From contig CAJUBT010000005.1 of the NCBI GenBank assembly GCA_910584815.1, forward strand, positions 20,827-84,826: DNA of 64,000 nt. The letters are read 5' to 3'. Positions 34,835 through 43,990 of the stretch are shown here, piece after piece. The notes beneath the pieces are model-generated. The model saw nothing but the letters and a program-made list of their open reading frames with translations. It ran no database searches and had not been told where the DNA came from. The DNA is from an uncultured Christensenella sp. (GTDB lineage: Bacteria; Bacillota; Clostridia; Christensenellales; UBA1242). A program made the position numbers and the translations under genes. Positions within the stretch are counted from its first letter, which is position 1. The number at the start of each line of letters is the position of its first letter.

Positions 34835-35515
34835 CTAGTTATATAAATTTAGTAAAAAAACATATTCTTTTAAAATTTTTCTTTGTACTTTCCAATCTGG
34901 ACATACATTCTCTAAATTTATATAAAAATTTTTTGAATGATTTAATTCTAACAAATGAGTAAGTTCGTGATATATAACAAAATCTATCACCTTGGGTGAT
35001 AGCATAACTAATTTCCAGTTAAATTTTAATACTCCAAAATTGTCGCAACTTCCCCACTTAGATTTAAAATTACCTATTACTATTTTAGTATATTTGAATT
35101 TTTTACTAAGTTTTGATAACTCCCCTACTCTATTTGTAATAATTTTAGAAGAGAGTTCTTTTAAAATTTTTTTTATATAAAAAGGTACTTTTTCTGCTTC
35201 AACATATTTATTAGGAATTAATAAACTATCCTCTGTAAAATAGCCCTTTCCTACCTTTGTGGTTGGAACTACAAAATATTTTTTGCCAAGCAATAAAACT
35301 TGATTATAATTAATTATATTATCAAATTTGTTATTTGTGGCCTTAATTTTATTTATTTTTTTTTGAAGAAGTTTTTCTTTACTTTTTAGAATTTCTTCTA
35401 TTTTTGATGTCGAAATTAATTTCGGGCAATAAATGGAGAGCAATCCATTGTCACTGATTATTATTTTAATTGTTTTTCTTTTTTGTCGTATAATATTTGC
35501 TTCATCTATAAGCAT
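34835..35515 (-). CDS. YgjP-like metal-dependent hydrolase (M48/DUF45)
   Basis: In this 226-residue protein the C-terminal third carries the zinc motif HELTH in YHELTHLLELNHSKNFY, with the third His in ELNHS. Just before it is WGSCDNFGVLKFNWKLVMLSP, the W-G-S-C segment typical of the YgjP/WLM (DUF45) family. No signal peptide, so it is cytoplasmic. E. coli YgjP has been linked to UTP pyrophosphatase activity, and others propose peptidase roles; the function here is open. It is the first host-like gene to the right of the prophage. Confidence 0.82.
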   Translation of the reverse strand: MLIDEANIIRQKRKTIKIIISDNGLLSIYCPKLISTSKIEEILKSKEKLLQKKINKIKATNNKFDNIINYNQVLLLGKKYFVVPTTKVGKGYFTEDSLLIPNKYVEAEKVPFYIKKILKELSSKIITNRVGELSKLSKKFKYTKIVIGNFKSKWGSCDNFGVLKFNWKLVMLSPKVIDFVIYHELTHLLELNHSKNFYINLENVCPDWKVQRKILKEYVFLLNLYN

Positions 35516-35598
35516 ATTTTAACCAACTTTTTTAATATTATTTTATAATATTTTAGCATATTTAATTGCTTATAAAAAGCATTTAGGGGCTAATTTTC

Positions 35599-35700
35599 TT
35601 GACTAAAAACCCTTGATTTTGTAATATAATAATAGATATTAAATTTGAGGTCCATTTAACTAAAAAAATAGTTTTAAAAAAAAGAGCTCAAATCTTTTTT
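35599..35700 (+). promoter_or_regulatory. Promoter and terminator-like leader before the PadR operon
   Basis: TTGACT at 35599-35604, a 17-bp spacer and TAATAT at 35622-35627 form a promoter. Just downstream ATTTGAG (35643-35649) pairs with CTCAAAT (35687-35693), with an inner AACTA/TAGTT stem, and is followed by TTTTTT. An intrinsic terminator between promoter and gene suggests attenuation. Confidence 0.45.
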
Positions 35701-35753
35701 GCATTTTTATTTATAAATTTTATATATAATTTTAAATTAAAAAGTAGGTTAAA

Positions 35754-37526
35754 ATGCTAGAAAATATTGATAATAAAGCCACTAGAGGCAGTATATCACA
35801 AATAATATTAAAAGCTTTGAGTTTAGGCGATAAATATGGCTATGAAATATGTAAAGATATAGAGAGGTTATCTAATGGTAAACTTATTTTAAAACAGCCA
35901 AGTTTATATAGTTGTTTGAGAAGAATGGAAGAACAAAAACTTATATCTTCTTATTGGAAAGATAGTTTATTAGGTGGTAGAAGACATTATTATTCTGTTA
36001 CTGAAAAAGGGAAAAAACAATATGAAGAAAACAAAAGTATATGGAAAACAGATGAAGAACTGTTAAAAAGTTTGCCAGATAGTGAAACTACTTCCCCATT
36101 GAATGATAAATCCAAAACTAATAAAAATTCTACTTCTACTCTTAATTCTAATATTCCTCAAAAAGAAAGCACTTTATATGTTTTAGATCAAGAGAATTTA
36201 TTTAACTTAGCAAGAAAAAAGGATGAAGAAATTAAAAAAATTAATAATGAAACTAATGAGGATGAAAAACATACTTCTTTTTTGCAATTTGATTTTTTTG
36301 AACAAAACATTAAAGTTGTGAAAAAAAATAAAGAGAAAGCTGATGATATACAAGTTTTTACTAATAAATTTTCAGATTTAGATAATCATTCACAAGAGAT
36401 TGAGCCAGAAAATTCAATTAAAAACGAGGAATCTAGGGGCAATAGTAGAATAAGTTTATCGGCTATATTAGATAAAGAAATTAAAAGAAATGATAATAAC
36501 AATAATTCAAATATTGCTTCTTCCCTACTTAATAATTCAGAGCCAGAAAAAAAATCTACAGGAAGTAGCATTTTTGCATATTTAAAAAATAATAACCAGA
36601 ATGAAACAGTTAATGATAAAGAATCAAACAAAGATGTTAATATATTAGAACAAAACATAAGTGAAAACATTTACAATAAGGATTTGCTTTCTATGAAAAT
36701 TGATGAAAATAGTGATAACTCAGATTTAGAATTTATTAACAATAAAACGGATGATGAATTTAATATTTCTTGGGAAAAAACAGAAGGTGGAGATGCCCCA
36801 CTTTTTGATCACGATTATAAATCTGCTATTGGAAAATTATATAATAACTCACAATTAAAAGACCCTTATGAACAAAATAAATTTCAAACATTTAAAGAAA
36901 TTTTTCCATCTTCTACTTTAAAAGAAAAAGAACAAACCGCAATTAGACAAACAAAAATTGATGCAGTTATTCAGTCTAGTTCAAATAGCAATATAGATTG
37001 TGATGACATAAGAATGCTTAACAACTTATATAATTTACAAGGATTAAATATAAAAATACACAATAATAATGAAAATAAAAGGCAAAATAAAATATATAGA
37101 GATAAAAACAAATTGAATATGATTTGTGCTGGAATTGTTGCTTTTATTGGGCTTGTTGAATTTCTTGTTTGTTTTTTATTACTAGATAAATACAATTTAT
37201 TTTTATCTAGTCAAAGTGTTATTTATATTGTGTGTTCATTATGTCTTCTTCTAGTAGTTCTAGCATTCACAATAAAAAATACTTTTGATAGATATAAGTT
37301 AATAATCATTAAAAAAAGATATACAAAAGATTTTATAGTTAGTTTACTTGTGTTTTTACTATTGGTAGTTGGAGCTTTTGCAATTAATGTTGCACTAGGA
37401 ATGAATAGTTTAGGTCAAGTTAAATATTTAAGTTATTGGCTAGTTCCTTGTATATTGTTTTCTAATCTTCTTCTTTCACAAGCTGTATATGCTGTATTGC
37501 TTAAAACGAAATATTTTAACAGTTAA
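35754..37526 (+). CDS. PadR-family regulator fused to a membrane domain
   Basis: In this 590-residue protein residues 1-105 are a PadR winged helix (RGSISQIILKALSLGDKYGYEICKDI, QPSLYSCLRRMEEQKLISSYW, GGRRHYYSVTEKG). A long, charged, Asn- and Ser-rich linker of about 330 residues follows. The last 150 residues contain four membrane segments, at about 460-480, 487-507, 527-547 and 560-583. Most PadR proteins have about 110-180 residues and are soluble. An ABC ATPase and permease follow in the same direction, and PadR regulators often control such exporters. Membrane tethering suggests direct sensing of an envelope signal. Confidence 0.8.
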   Translation: MLENIDNKATRGSISQIILKALSLGDKYGYEICKDIERLSNGKLILKQPSLYSCLRRMEEQKLISSYWKDSLLGGRRHYYSVTEKGKKQYEENKSIWKTDEELLKSLPDSETTSPLNDKSKTNKNSTSTLNSNIPQKESTLYVLDQENLFNLARKKDEEIKKINNETNEDEKHTSFLQFDFFEQNIKVVKKNKEKADDIQVFTNKFSDLDNHSQEIEPENSIKNEESRGNSRISLSAILDKEIKRNDNNNNSNIASSLLNNSEPEKKSTGSSIFAYLKNNNQNETVNDKESNKDVNILEQNISENIYNKDLLSMKIDENSDNSDLEFINNKTDDEFNISWEKTEGGDAPLFDHDYKSAIGKLYNNSQLKDPYEQNKFQTFKEIFPSSTLKEKEQTAIRQTKIDAVIQSSSNSNIDCDDIRMLNNLYNLQGLNIKIHNNNENKRQNKIYRDKNKLNMICAGIVAFIGLVEFLVCFLLLDKYNLFLSSQSVIYIVCSLCLLLVVLAFTIKNTFDRYKLIIIKKRYTKDFIVSLLVFLLLVVGAFAINVALGMNSLGQVKYLSYWLVPCILFSNLLLSQAVYAVLLKTKYFNS

Positions 37527-37586
37527 TGATAAGTTTATTTACACTAAATTATATAAGTGTTATAATATCCTATTGGAGATAACAAT

Positions 37587-38528
37587 TTGAGTAATGTTGT
37601 TTTAAGAGTAAATAATTTAACAAAAAAATTTGGCAAAAGAGTTGCTGTTGACAAAGTCTCCTTTGATGTTTTTGAGGGGGAAATTTTTGGTTTTCTTGGC
37701 CCAAATGGTGCTGGTAAAACTACTACTCTTAGAATGATTGCAGGGCTTGCAAAACCTGATGATGGTACTATTTTAGTTTGTGGTTGTTCGTTAAAAAATA
37801 AGTATGAAAAAGCTATAAGACAAGTTGGTGGAATTATAGAAAATCCAGAGATGTATAAAAATCTTTCTGGATTGGAGAATCTTAAATATTATGCAAGTTT
37901 ATATGGAAAAATAAATAGAGAAAGAATAAACCAGGTTGTAGATATTGTAGGGTTAACAAGTAGAATTAAAGATAAAGTAAAATCTTATAGTTTGGGAATG
38001 AAACAAAGGTTAGGTATTGCTCAAGCACTTCTCCACTGCCCTAAATTGCTGATATTAGATGAACCAACTAATGGTTTAGACCCTACAGGCATAATTGATA
38101 TGAGAAGATTTTTGAAAGAAACTGCAATAAAAGAAAATATTGGAATATTAATTTCAAGCCATAATTTATCGGAAATGGAATTAATGTGTGATTCAATTGG
38201 CATTATAAGCAATGGAAAACTTGAAAATATAAGAACCATAGACCAATTGAAAAAATATAATAACAATCAACAAGTTTACTTAAAAGTTAATTTTCCAAAC
38301 TTTGCAGGGAAACTTATAGTTAATAAATTTAATCCAGAAAAGATTACTATAATTAAAGACACATTAACTATTAATATAGGGCACGATAAAATACCTGAAA
38401 TAACAACTCTTCTAGTGCAGAATGGAATTGATATCTACTCTGCTTCAGCAGTTGTTAAAACATTAGAAGATGTTTTCTTAGATACTATAAATAGAAAAGC
38501 ATTACCTTCACCTTTTACAGACAATTAA
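37587..38528 (+). CDS. ABC transporter ATP-binding protein
   Basis: This is the ATPase of an ABC-2 type exporter, of the antibiotic/lantibiotic-resistance class. The 313-residue protein has Walker A FLGPNGAGKTT, signature YSLGMKQRLGIAQALL, Walker B LLILDEPTNGLDP and the switch His in ISSHNLSEME. A C-terminal domain of about 80 residues follows. The start is TTG (SNVVLRVNN) with GGAG 8 bases upstream; no ATG fits. Its permease begins 29 bases after the stop, and a PadR-membrane regulator precedes it. Confidence 0.92.
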   Translation: MSNVVLRVNNLTKKFGKRVAVDKVSFDVFEGEIFGFLGPNGAGKTTTLRMIAGLAKPDDGTILVCGCSLKNKYEKAIRQVGGIIENPEMYKNLSGLENLKYYASLYGKINRERINQVVDIVGLTSRIKDKVKSYSLGMKQRLGIAQALLHCPKLLILDEPTNGLDPTGIIDMRRFLKETAIKENIGILISSHNLSEMELMCDSIGIISNGKLENIRTIDQLKKYNNNQQVYLKVNFPNFAGKLIVNKFNPEKITIIKDTLTINIGHDKIPEITTLLVQNGIDIYSASAVVKTLEDVFLDTINRKALPSPFTDN

Positions 38529-38557
38529 TTTATTCTTTTAAGGAGAAAAATTAAGAA

Positions 38558-40297
38558 ATGGGAAAAATTTCCAAATTATTTAATGGAGAGTTAAAAAAAA
38601 TATTCTTAGGACCTGGAATATTTTTTATGACAGCATTTTTAATTTTGGTGCTAACAATAGCCCCAAAGTTCTTTTCTCCTGTTTCTAAAAGTGATTTATC
38701 TACCGATTTAACTATTTCTACAACAGATGTTAAAGATGCTTATAATTCTTTTTTGGAATATAAAACAACATATTCAACAGATTTAGAAACAATTAATAAC
38801 AATGTAATAACTCTTATAGATAATAATGCGAATTTTAAAAAGAACTTGGTAGATATTGCTGATGAATTGTTTGCTTTAAGGGTTGATTTTAATGCTTTAA
38901 CTCTTGGTAATGATGTTAACACTATGCTAAATTGTTTAAATGCAATGAGTAACAAAGCTAAGGAGTTAGAGACTTTATATCAAAGTTATTTGCATAATTA
39001 TATTTTTCCTGTAATTTTAGTTAATGAGCAATTAGATTTTAATTTAGAATTTGAAATATCTCAGCTTATTAAAATATTGAATAAAGAAGGTAACATAACT
39101 GATACCTTATTTTATAAAGAAATAGAAGATAATTTATACAATTCTAGCATTGTTACTGTTATAAAAAATTATATAGTTGAAATAGAAAATTTGACATATT
39201 CAAATGAAAATTTAGAAAATTTGTTAGATACATATTCATCTGCAAAAACAGAATATAAAGAAAATCTACAAAAACAAATTAGCGAAATTGCAAACAAAGC
39301 GTATAATGATGAAGATTATAATATTAGCAGGAATAATGTAGACAATGTTGTTAATTTAACATATAAATATATTGCCGCAGATGACAACACTTATAAAGTT
39401 ATTGAAAATAGTTTATATCTTGAAATCTCCAGTAAATATTCTGATAGTCAAATAAGCAACTATGTTGGTTTTAGTGATTTTAATTCTTACAAATTTAATG
39501 AGAATTTAACTAAGTATAAATTTCTACTTGAAAATGATATGGTAGATAATGACATCGCGAATATGTTTTCATTCAACACTGCTTCTTCAAGTAAAATAAA
39601 TGCCTTTGATTATATGTTTTTCACTTTGGAAATTGCAAGTGTTTTAATTATAGCATTTACAGTTGTTTTAGGTGCTGGAATGATTGCAAAAGAATATAGC
39701 GAAGGTACTATAAAGCTTTTAGTTATGCGTCCTTTTAGAAGAAATAAAATTATTTTTGCAAAAATTTTAGCAACAATGTTTCTAGCATTTATTTTTGTTA
39801 TAGTAAGCACCATTATTACTTTAATAACTGGATGCATAATTTATGGTATTTCCTTCCCTGCTATGTTGGTTATATTTAATTCTTCTGTTGCATTTACTTT
39901 ACCTATTTGGCTTGTTTTTATTATTTATCTTGCTAGTCTTATGATTAAAATTTGGATATTTGCATTGCTTGCAATTGCGATATCAACAATTTTTAAATCT
40001 TATATAGCTGCAGTATGTATATCTGCTGGTATTTATATACTAAATATTATTTTAACTTTTGTATCTAGTGGTGCTAATTGGTTGAAATTTAATGTATTTG
40101 CTAATTTAGATATCTTTAAATATTTTGGAGGCAGTTTTATTGCTAAGGGAACAGAAAACCAAAATTTAACGGCGCTTTTTGCTTCACCAGTTTTTGCTGA
40201 CACTTCTATTTGGTTATCTGTAATAATAATCGGTGCTCTTGCCCTATTACTGCATATAATATTATTTACTGTTTTTAAACATAGAGATATAACTTAA
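38558..40297 (+). CDS. ABC-2 type transporter permease with large outer domain
   Basis: In this 579-residue protein one membrane segment (about 15-35) is followed by a domain of about 300 residues rich in Asn, Leu and Glu, predicted outside the cell. Six hydrophobic segments then run from about 355 to 575. The segment AGMIAKEYSEGTIKLLVMRPFRR is the conserved coupling region of ABC-2 permeases. AAGGAG precedes the ATG. It forms a two-gene exporter with the ATPase and a terminator follows. Substrate unknown. Confidence 0.9.
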   Translation: MGKISKLFNGELKKIFLGPGIFFMTAFLILVLTIAPKFFSPVSKSDLSTDLTISTTDVKDAYNSFLEYKTTYSTDLETINNNVITLIDNNANFKKNLVDIADELFALRVDFNALTLGNDVNTMLNCLNAMSNKAKELETLYQSYLHNYIFPVILVNEQLDFNLEFEISQLIKILNKEGNITDTLFYKEIEDNLYNSSIVTVIKNYIVEIENLTYSNENLENLLDTYSSAKTEYKENLQKQISEIANKAYNDEDYNISRNNVDNVVNLTYKYIAADDNTYKVIENSLYLEISSKYSDSQISNYVGFSDFNSYKFNENLTKYKFLLENDMVDNDIANMFSFNTASSSKINAFDYMFFTLEIASVLIIAFTVVLGAGMIAKEYSEGTIKLLVMRPFRRNKIIFAKILATMFLAFIFVIVSTIITLITGCIIYGISFPAMLVIFNSSVAFTLPIWLVFIIYLASLMIKIWIFALLAIAISTIFKSYIAAVCISAGIYILNIILTFVSSGANWLKFNVFANLDIFKYFGGSFIAKGTENQNLTALFASPVFADTSIWLSVIIIGALALLLHIILFTVFKHRDIT

Positions 40298-40302
40298 AAT
40301 AT

Positions 40303-40333
40303 AAAAAGAGATTATTTTTTTAATCTCTTTTTT
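40303..40333 (+). terminator. Terminator after the ABC permease
   Basis: AAAAAGAGATTA (40303-40314) pairs with TAATCTCTTTTTT (40321-40333). Confidence 0.82.
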
Positions 40334-40439
40334 ATTAAAAATTTTATTATGTAAGATTTATGTTTTAAAATTTTATAAAACTAATATTTTAAAATTTAAA
40401 ATTTTTTTTATTAATATATAATTTATATTCATTATTTTG

Positions 40440-40874
40440 TTATAGTTTTGATATTTCGTTTCTTGCAATTTCATCGCAAATATTATTATACTTATTATCA
40501 GCGTGACCTTTTACTTTAATGAAAGTTACTTTATGATAAGATAATAACTCTAACAATTCTAACCATAAATCCTTATTCAAAACAGGCTTTTTTTGTGAGT
40601 TTTTCCAATTATTTAATTGCCAATTTTCAATCCATTTTTGAGTAATTGCGTTACAAACATAGGCAGAATCTGTATATAAATTAACTTCACAGTTTTCTTT
40701 TAAAGTTTTAAGTGCTTCAATAACGGCCATTAATTCCATTCTATTATTAGTGGTGTTTTTATCTCCCCCACTTATTTTTTTTTCTATTCCATTATAAATT
40801 AGTACTGCTCCGTATCCGCCAGGGCCAGGATTTCCTGAACAAGCACCATCTGTATAAATATCTAACTTTTTCAT
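40440..40874 (-). CDS. rnhA: Ribonuclease HI
   Basis: The enzyme cleaves the RNA strand of RNA-DNA hybrids. It has 144 residues, close to the usual 150-155. The catalytic residues are visible: Asp in YTDGACSGNPGPGGYG, Glu in NNRMELMAVIEAL, Asp in LYTDSAYV and the late Asp in NICDEIARNE. The loop KVKGHADNKYN is present. The basic protrusion is partly kept (QKWIENWQLNNWKNSQKKP). It is a single gene with a tRNA divergent from it. Confidence 0.94.
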   Translation of the reverse strand: MKKLDIYTDGACSGNPGPGGYGAVLIYNGIEKKISGGDKNTTNNRMELMAVIEALKTLKENCEVNLYTDSAYVCNAITQKWIENWQLNNWKNSQKKPVLNKDLWLELLELLSYHKVTFIKVKGHADNKYNNICDEIARNEISKL

Positions 40875-40992
40875 ATATCATATTATAAATTATATTTATG
40901 GAAATTCCTAATAAAATAATAAAATAAAACATAAAACTTTGTTTTTATTATTGACTAAATTAAAACTATTATATATAATAATTGTGTTATGT

Positions 40993-41068
40993 AGGGGAAT
41001 GGCTCAATTGGTAGAGTAGTGGTCTCCAAAACCATCGGTTGGGGGTTCGAGTCCCTCTTCCCCTGCCA
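40993..41068 (+). tRNA. tRNA-Trp (anticodon CCA)
   Basis: Acceptor AGGGGAA pairs with TTCCCCT. The anticodon loop is CTCCAAA, the T arm contains GGTTCGAGTC, the discriminator is G, and the 3' CCA is encoded. Confidence 0.96.
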
Positions 41069-41072
41069 AAAT

Positions 41073-41109
41073 AAAAATTACACAAAATTTTCTTTGTGTA
41101 ATTTTTTTT
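41073..41109 (+). terminator. Terminator after tRNA-Trp
   Basis: AAAAATTACACAAA (41073-41086) pairs with TTTGTGTAATTTTT (from 41093), ending in eight T. Confidence 0.85.
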
Positions 41110-41149
41110 ATCCTTTCATTATTCATTATTTTTTATGAAATTTTAAATT

Positions 41150-41986
41150 TTATTTAATGCTTTTCATAAACTTATTGAAGTTTTTGTATAATATTTTATT
41201 TATTGACTTATTTTGTAAACCTGCTTTTTTTAATGCCGATTTTAAATTGTTAAATTGGGAGTATGTTTTTAAATCTATTGGCAAATTTTTGGTTCCATAG
41301 AAGTCTGAACCAATACCTATATTTTCATCACCATAATTTCGTACAAAATATGCTAATTGTTTAGCAATTATATTGCTGTCTATTAAATTATTAGATATGA
41401 AGGTTTGAACAAATGAAAGCCCAATAAAGCCTTTAGAAAGAACTATTTTTTTTATCTGTTCATTATTTATATTTCTTTTATGATTTTTAAAATAAGATAA
41501 ATTACAATGTGAATTGTATATTGGTTTAGATGTTATTTGACAAAATTCCCAAAATGTTTTTTCATTCATATGTGCTGTATCTATAATGATATTGTTTTTT
41601 TCTAATTCTTTTATTACTTTTATTCCCAAAGATGTTAAACCACTATTGCCTAATGCCCCACCACCTAAATTATTATCATTATTCCAAACCAAACCGCACG
41701 CAAAAGGTTTTATTTCAATTAACTTATTAATAACAAAAGAAAAATTATTTTTATTAATAAAGCCTAGATCTTCAATACATAGTATTAATTTTTTATTTTG
41801 CTTTGGTAAGTAGTTGTTTTTTATTTCAGAAATAGTTTGTAAAGGCGTTATTAATTCTGATGTCCAAATAACACAAGCGACATTTCTTATGCTTTTGTTA
41901 TTTTTTAAAAGTTTAATGTATTCTTCTTTTTCTTTATCCGTTTTAATTTCTGTTAAAAAATCATTATGAGCATCACATATTTTCAT
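41150..41986 (-). CDS. Membrane dipeptidase family (M19) protein
   Basis: This is a zinc dipeptidase of the renal-dipeptidase (amidohydrolase) family. The 278-residue protein is shorter than the usual 300-370. Metal ligands are visible: DAHNDF at the N-terminus (His-x-Asp), IIDTAHMN, YNSHCN followed by HKRN (the conserved H-x-R-N), and IGIGSDFYG with the late Asp. The bridging Glu is in LCIEDLG. There is no signal peptide, so it is cytosolic, as usual in bacteria. Physiological substrate unknown. Confidence 0.87.
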   Translation of the reverse strand: MKICDAHNDFLTEIKTDKEKEEYIKLLKNNKSIRNVACVIWTSELITPLQTISEIKNNYLPKQNKKLILCIEDLGFINKNNFSFVINKLIEIKPFACGLVWNNDNNLGGGALGNSGLTSLGIKVIKELEKNNIIIDTAHMNEKTFWEFCQITSKPIYNSHCNLSYFKNHKRNINNEQIKKIVLSKGFIGLSFVQTFISNNLIDSNIIAKQLAYFVRNYGDENIGIGSDFYGTKNLPIDLKTYSQFNNLKSALKKAGLQNKSINKILYKNFNKFMKSIK

Positions 41987-42206
41987 AATTATATTTTATG
42001 ATATGGAGTAAATAATTGTGCGATTATATTTTTAAGTGGTAAAAATTTTATGAGTTATAAAAAATGTTAAAACATAAAAGTTAATTCATTATATTGTAAA
42101 GTTTTTTTTAACTGTTTTTTTCTAAATTTAACAAAATATTATGAGTGCAACATAAATTTTATATTTAGATAAGTAACTTGTTAATTTTAAGTTTTATTAA
42201 ATAAAA

Positions 42207-42237
42207 AGGCATAATAGAATTTTATTCTATTATGCTT
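42207..42237 (-). terminator. Terminator of rny
   Basis: AGGCATAATAGAAT (42207-42220) pairs with ATTCTATTATGCTT (42224-42237). On the minus strand it follows the rny stop and ends in a T-rich run. Confidence 0.8.
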
Positions 42238-42243
42238 AAATTT

Positions 42244-43800
42244 TTATTTTGCTATGTCTATTGCTCTTGTTTCTCTTATAACATTAACTTTTATTTGACC
42301 AGGGTATTGGAGTTCATTTTCTATTTTTCTAGCGATATCTCTTGCTAAAAATACCATAGTTTCATCGTTTACTTCTTCTGGTTTAACCATTATGCGGATT
42401 TCTCTTCCTGCTTGTATAGCATAAGATTTTTCAACACCCTTAAATTCATTTGCAATATTTTCAAGATTTTCAAGTCTTTTTATATAGGCATCTAATAATT
42501 CTCTTCTTGCTCCAGGTCTACTGCTAGAAATTGCATCTGCTGTTTGAACAATAATAGCTTCTAATGAATTAAATGGAACATCTCCGTGGTGTGCTTGAAT
42601 GCAGTGAATAACTTCAGGACTTTCTTTATATTTTTTAGTTACTTCAACACCTAAAGATACGTGAGTGCCCTCTTGTTCGTGGTCTAGTGCTTTGCCAATA
42701 TCGTGTAATAATGCACCTCTTTTTGCAATTTTAACATTTGCACCAAGTTCTCCAGCAAGTAACCCAGCAATGTAACAAACTTCTAAACTATGTTTTAAAG
42801 CGTTTTGACCATAACTTGTTCTATATTTTAATTTTCCTAAAATTTTTATAAGTTCTGGATGCAAGTTTAATATTCCAGATTCATATACTGCATTTTCTCC
42901 AGCTTCTTTAATAGATGCTTCAACATCTTTTTGTGCTTTTTCAACAATTTCTTCAATTCTTGCTGGATGAATTCTTCCATCCATAATTAATTTTTCTAAT
43001 GCAACTCTTGCAATTTCTCTACGAACAGGGTCAAAGCCAGATAAAACTACAGCCTCTGGGGTGTCATCTATAATAAGGTCTACCCCTGTTGCATTTTCAA
43101 TGGCTCTTATGTTTCTGCCTTCTCTTCCAATTATTCTTCCTTTAAGTTCATCATTAGGCAATGGCACAACAGTTACAGTAATTTCAGAAGTTATGTTAGT
43201 TGCACATTTTTGAACTGCTAGGGTTACAATCTCTTTTGCTTTCTTTTCAGCAGAATCCTCAGCTTCTTGTTCCATTTGTCTAATTTTAGTTGCACAGTCG
43301 TGTTTAGCTTCATCTACAAATTTATCTATAAGTTCTTGTTTAGCTTCATCCTTTGTTAAATGTGCTACTTTTTCTAATTCTTGGGTAATTTTTTCAGCTG
43401 AGTTTTTAAGTTCTTCTTTTTCTTTTTCTAAAGATTGTTCTCTTTCTTTTACTTGATTTAAAGCAACTTCTAATGTTTCAACTTTTTTATCTATAGTTTC
43501 TTCTTTTTTAATTAAAAGTTCTTCTTTTAAAGCTAGCCTGTTTTCAGATTTTGAAATTTCATTATATCTTTCTGCAATTTCAGCATCGCATTTTTCTTTT
43601 AGAGAGTGAACTTCCTCTTTTGCTTCTAGTATTGCTTCTTTTTTGGCAGTTTTTGCCTCAGCATAGGCATTTTCTAAAATTTTAGTTGCATTATTCTTTG
43701 ATTGTGCTGTTTTTCTGGCTAACAAAAAATATGTTGCCACTACTCCAACAATAACACAAAGAACACAAGCAACTATAAACCATACAATTGGTATTTGCAT
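42244..43800 (-). CDS. rny: Ribonuclease Y
   Basis: This membrane-anchored endoribonuclease starts mRNA decay in Gram-positive bacteria. It has 518 residues. An N-terminal membrane helix (4-27) is followed by a long Glu/Lys-rich coiled coil (about 35-200), then a KH domain (about 205-270, [19 protein letters not shown]) and an HD domain (about 330-430) with the metal motif [13 protein letters not shown] strong hairpin terminator follows and the gene is monocistronic. The 260-base gap between the M19 gene and the rny stop holds only that terminator and the M19 upstream region. Confidence 0.96.
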   Translation of the reverse strand: MQIPIVWFIVACVLCVIVGVVATYFLLARKTAQSKNNATKILENAYAEAKTAKKEAILEAKEEVHSLKEKCDAEIAERYNEISKSENRLALKEELLIKKEETIDKKVETLEVALNQVKEREQSLEKEKEELKNSAEKITQELEKVAHLTKDEAKQELIDKFVDEAKHDCATKIRQMEQEAEDSAEKKAKEIVTLAVQKCATNITSEITVTVVPLPNDELKGRIIGREGRNIRAIENATGVDLIIDDTPEAVVLSGFDPVRREIARVALEKLIMDGRIHPARIEEIVEKAQKDVEASIKEAGENAVYESGILNLHPELIKILGKLKYRTSYGQNALKHSLEVCYIAGLLAGELGANVKIAKRGALLHDIGKALDHEQEGTHVSLGVEVTKKYKESPEVIHCIQAHHGDVPFNSLEAIIVQTADAISSSRPGARRELLDAYIKRLENLENIANEFKGVEKSYAIQAGREIRIMVKPEEVNDETMVFLARDIARKIENELQYPGQIKVNVIRETRAIDIAK

Positions 43801-43940
43801 ATTGCTTTTGTTCCTTTTATATATTTATATTTATCAAAATTTAATAAGAAATATTTTATTAAATACTTACAATCTTTGACAATTATATTTTAACAAGGTT
43901 ATATCTTTATGTCAACAAAATATTATTAATGCTAGGTTAT

Positions 43941-43990
43941 AAAATAAAAAACCATATTATAATGTGAAAAAATAATATGGTTTTTTATTT
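43941..43990 (-). terminator. Terminator of the thiI-containing operon
   Basis: AAAATAAAAAACCATATTAT (43941-43960) pairs with 43971-43990 (ATAATATGG followed by TTTTTTATTTT), giving a long AT-rich stem with ten loop bases that overlaps the thiI stop. Confidence 0.75.
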
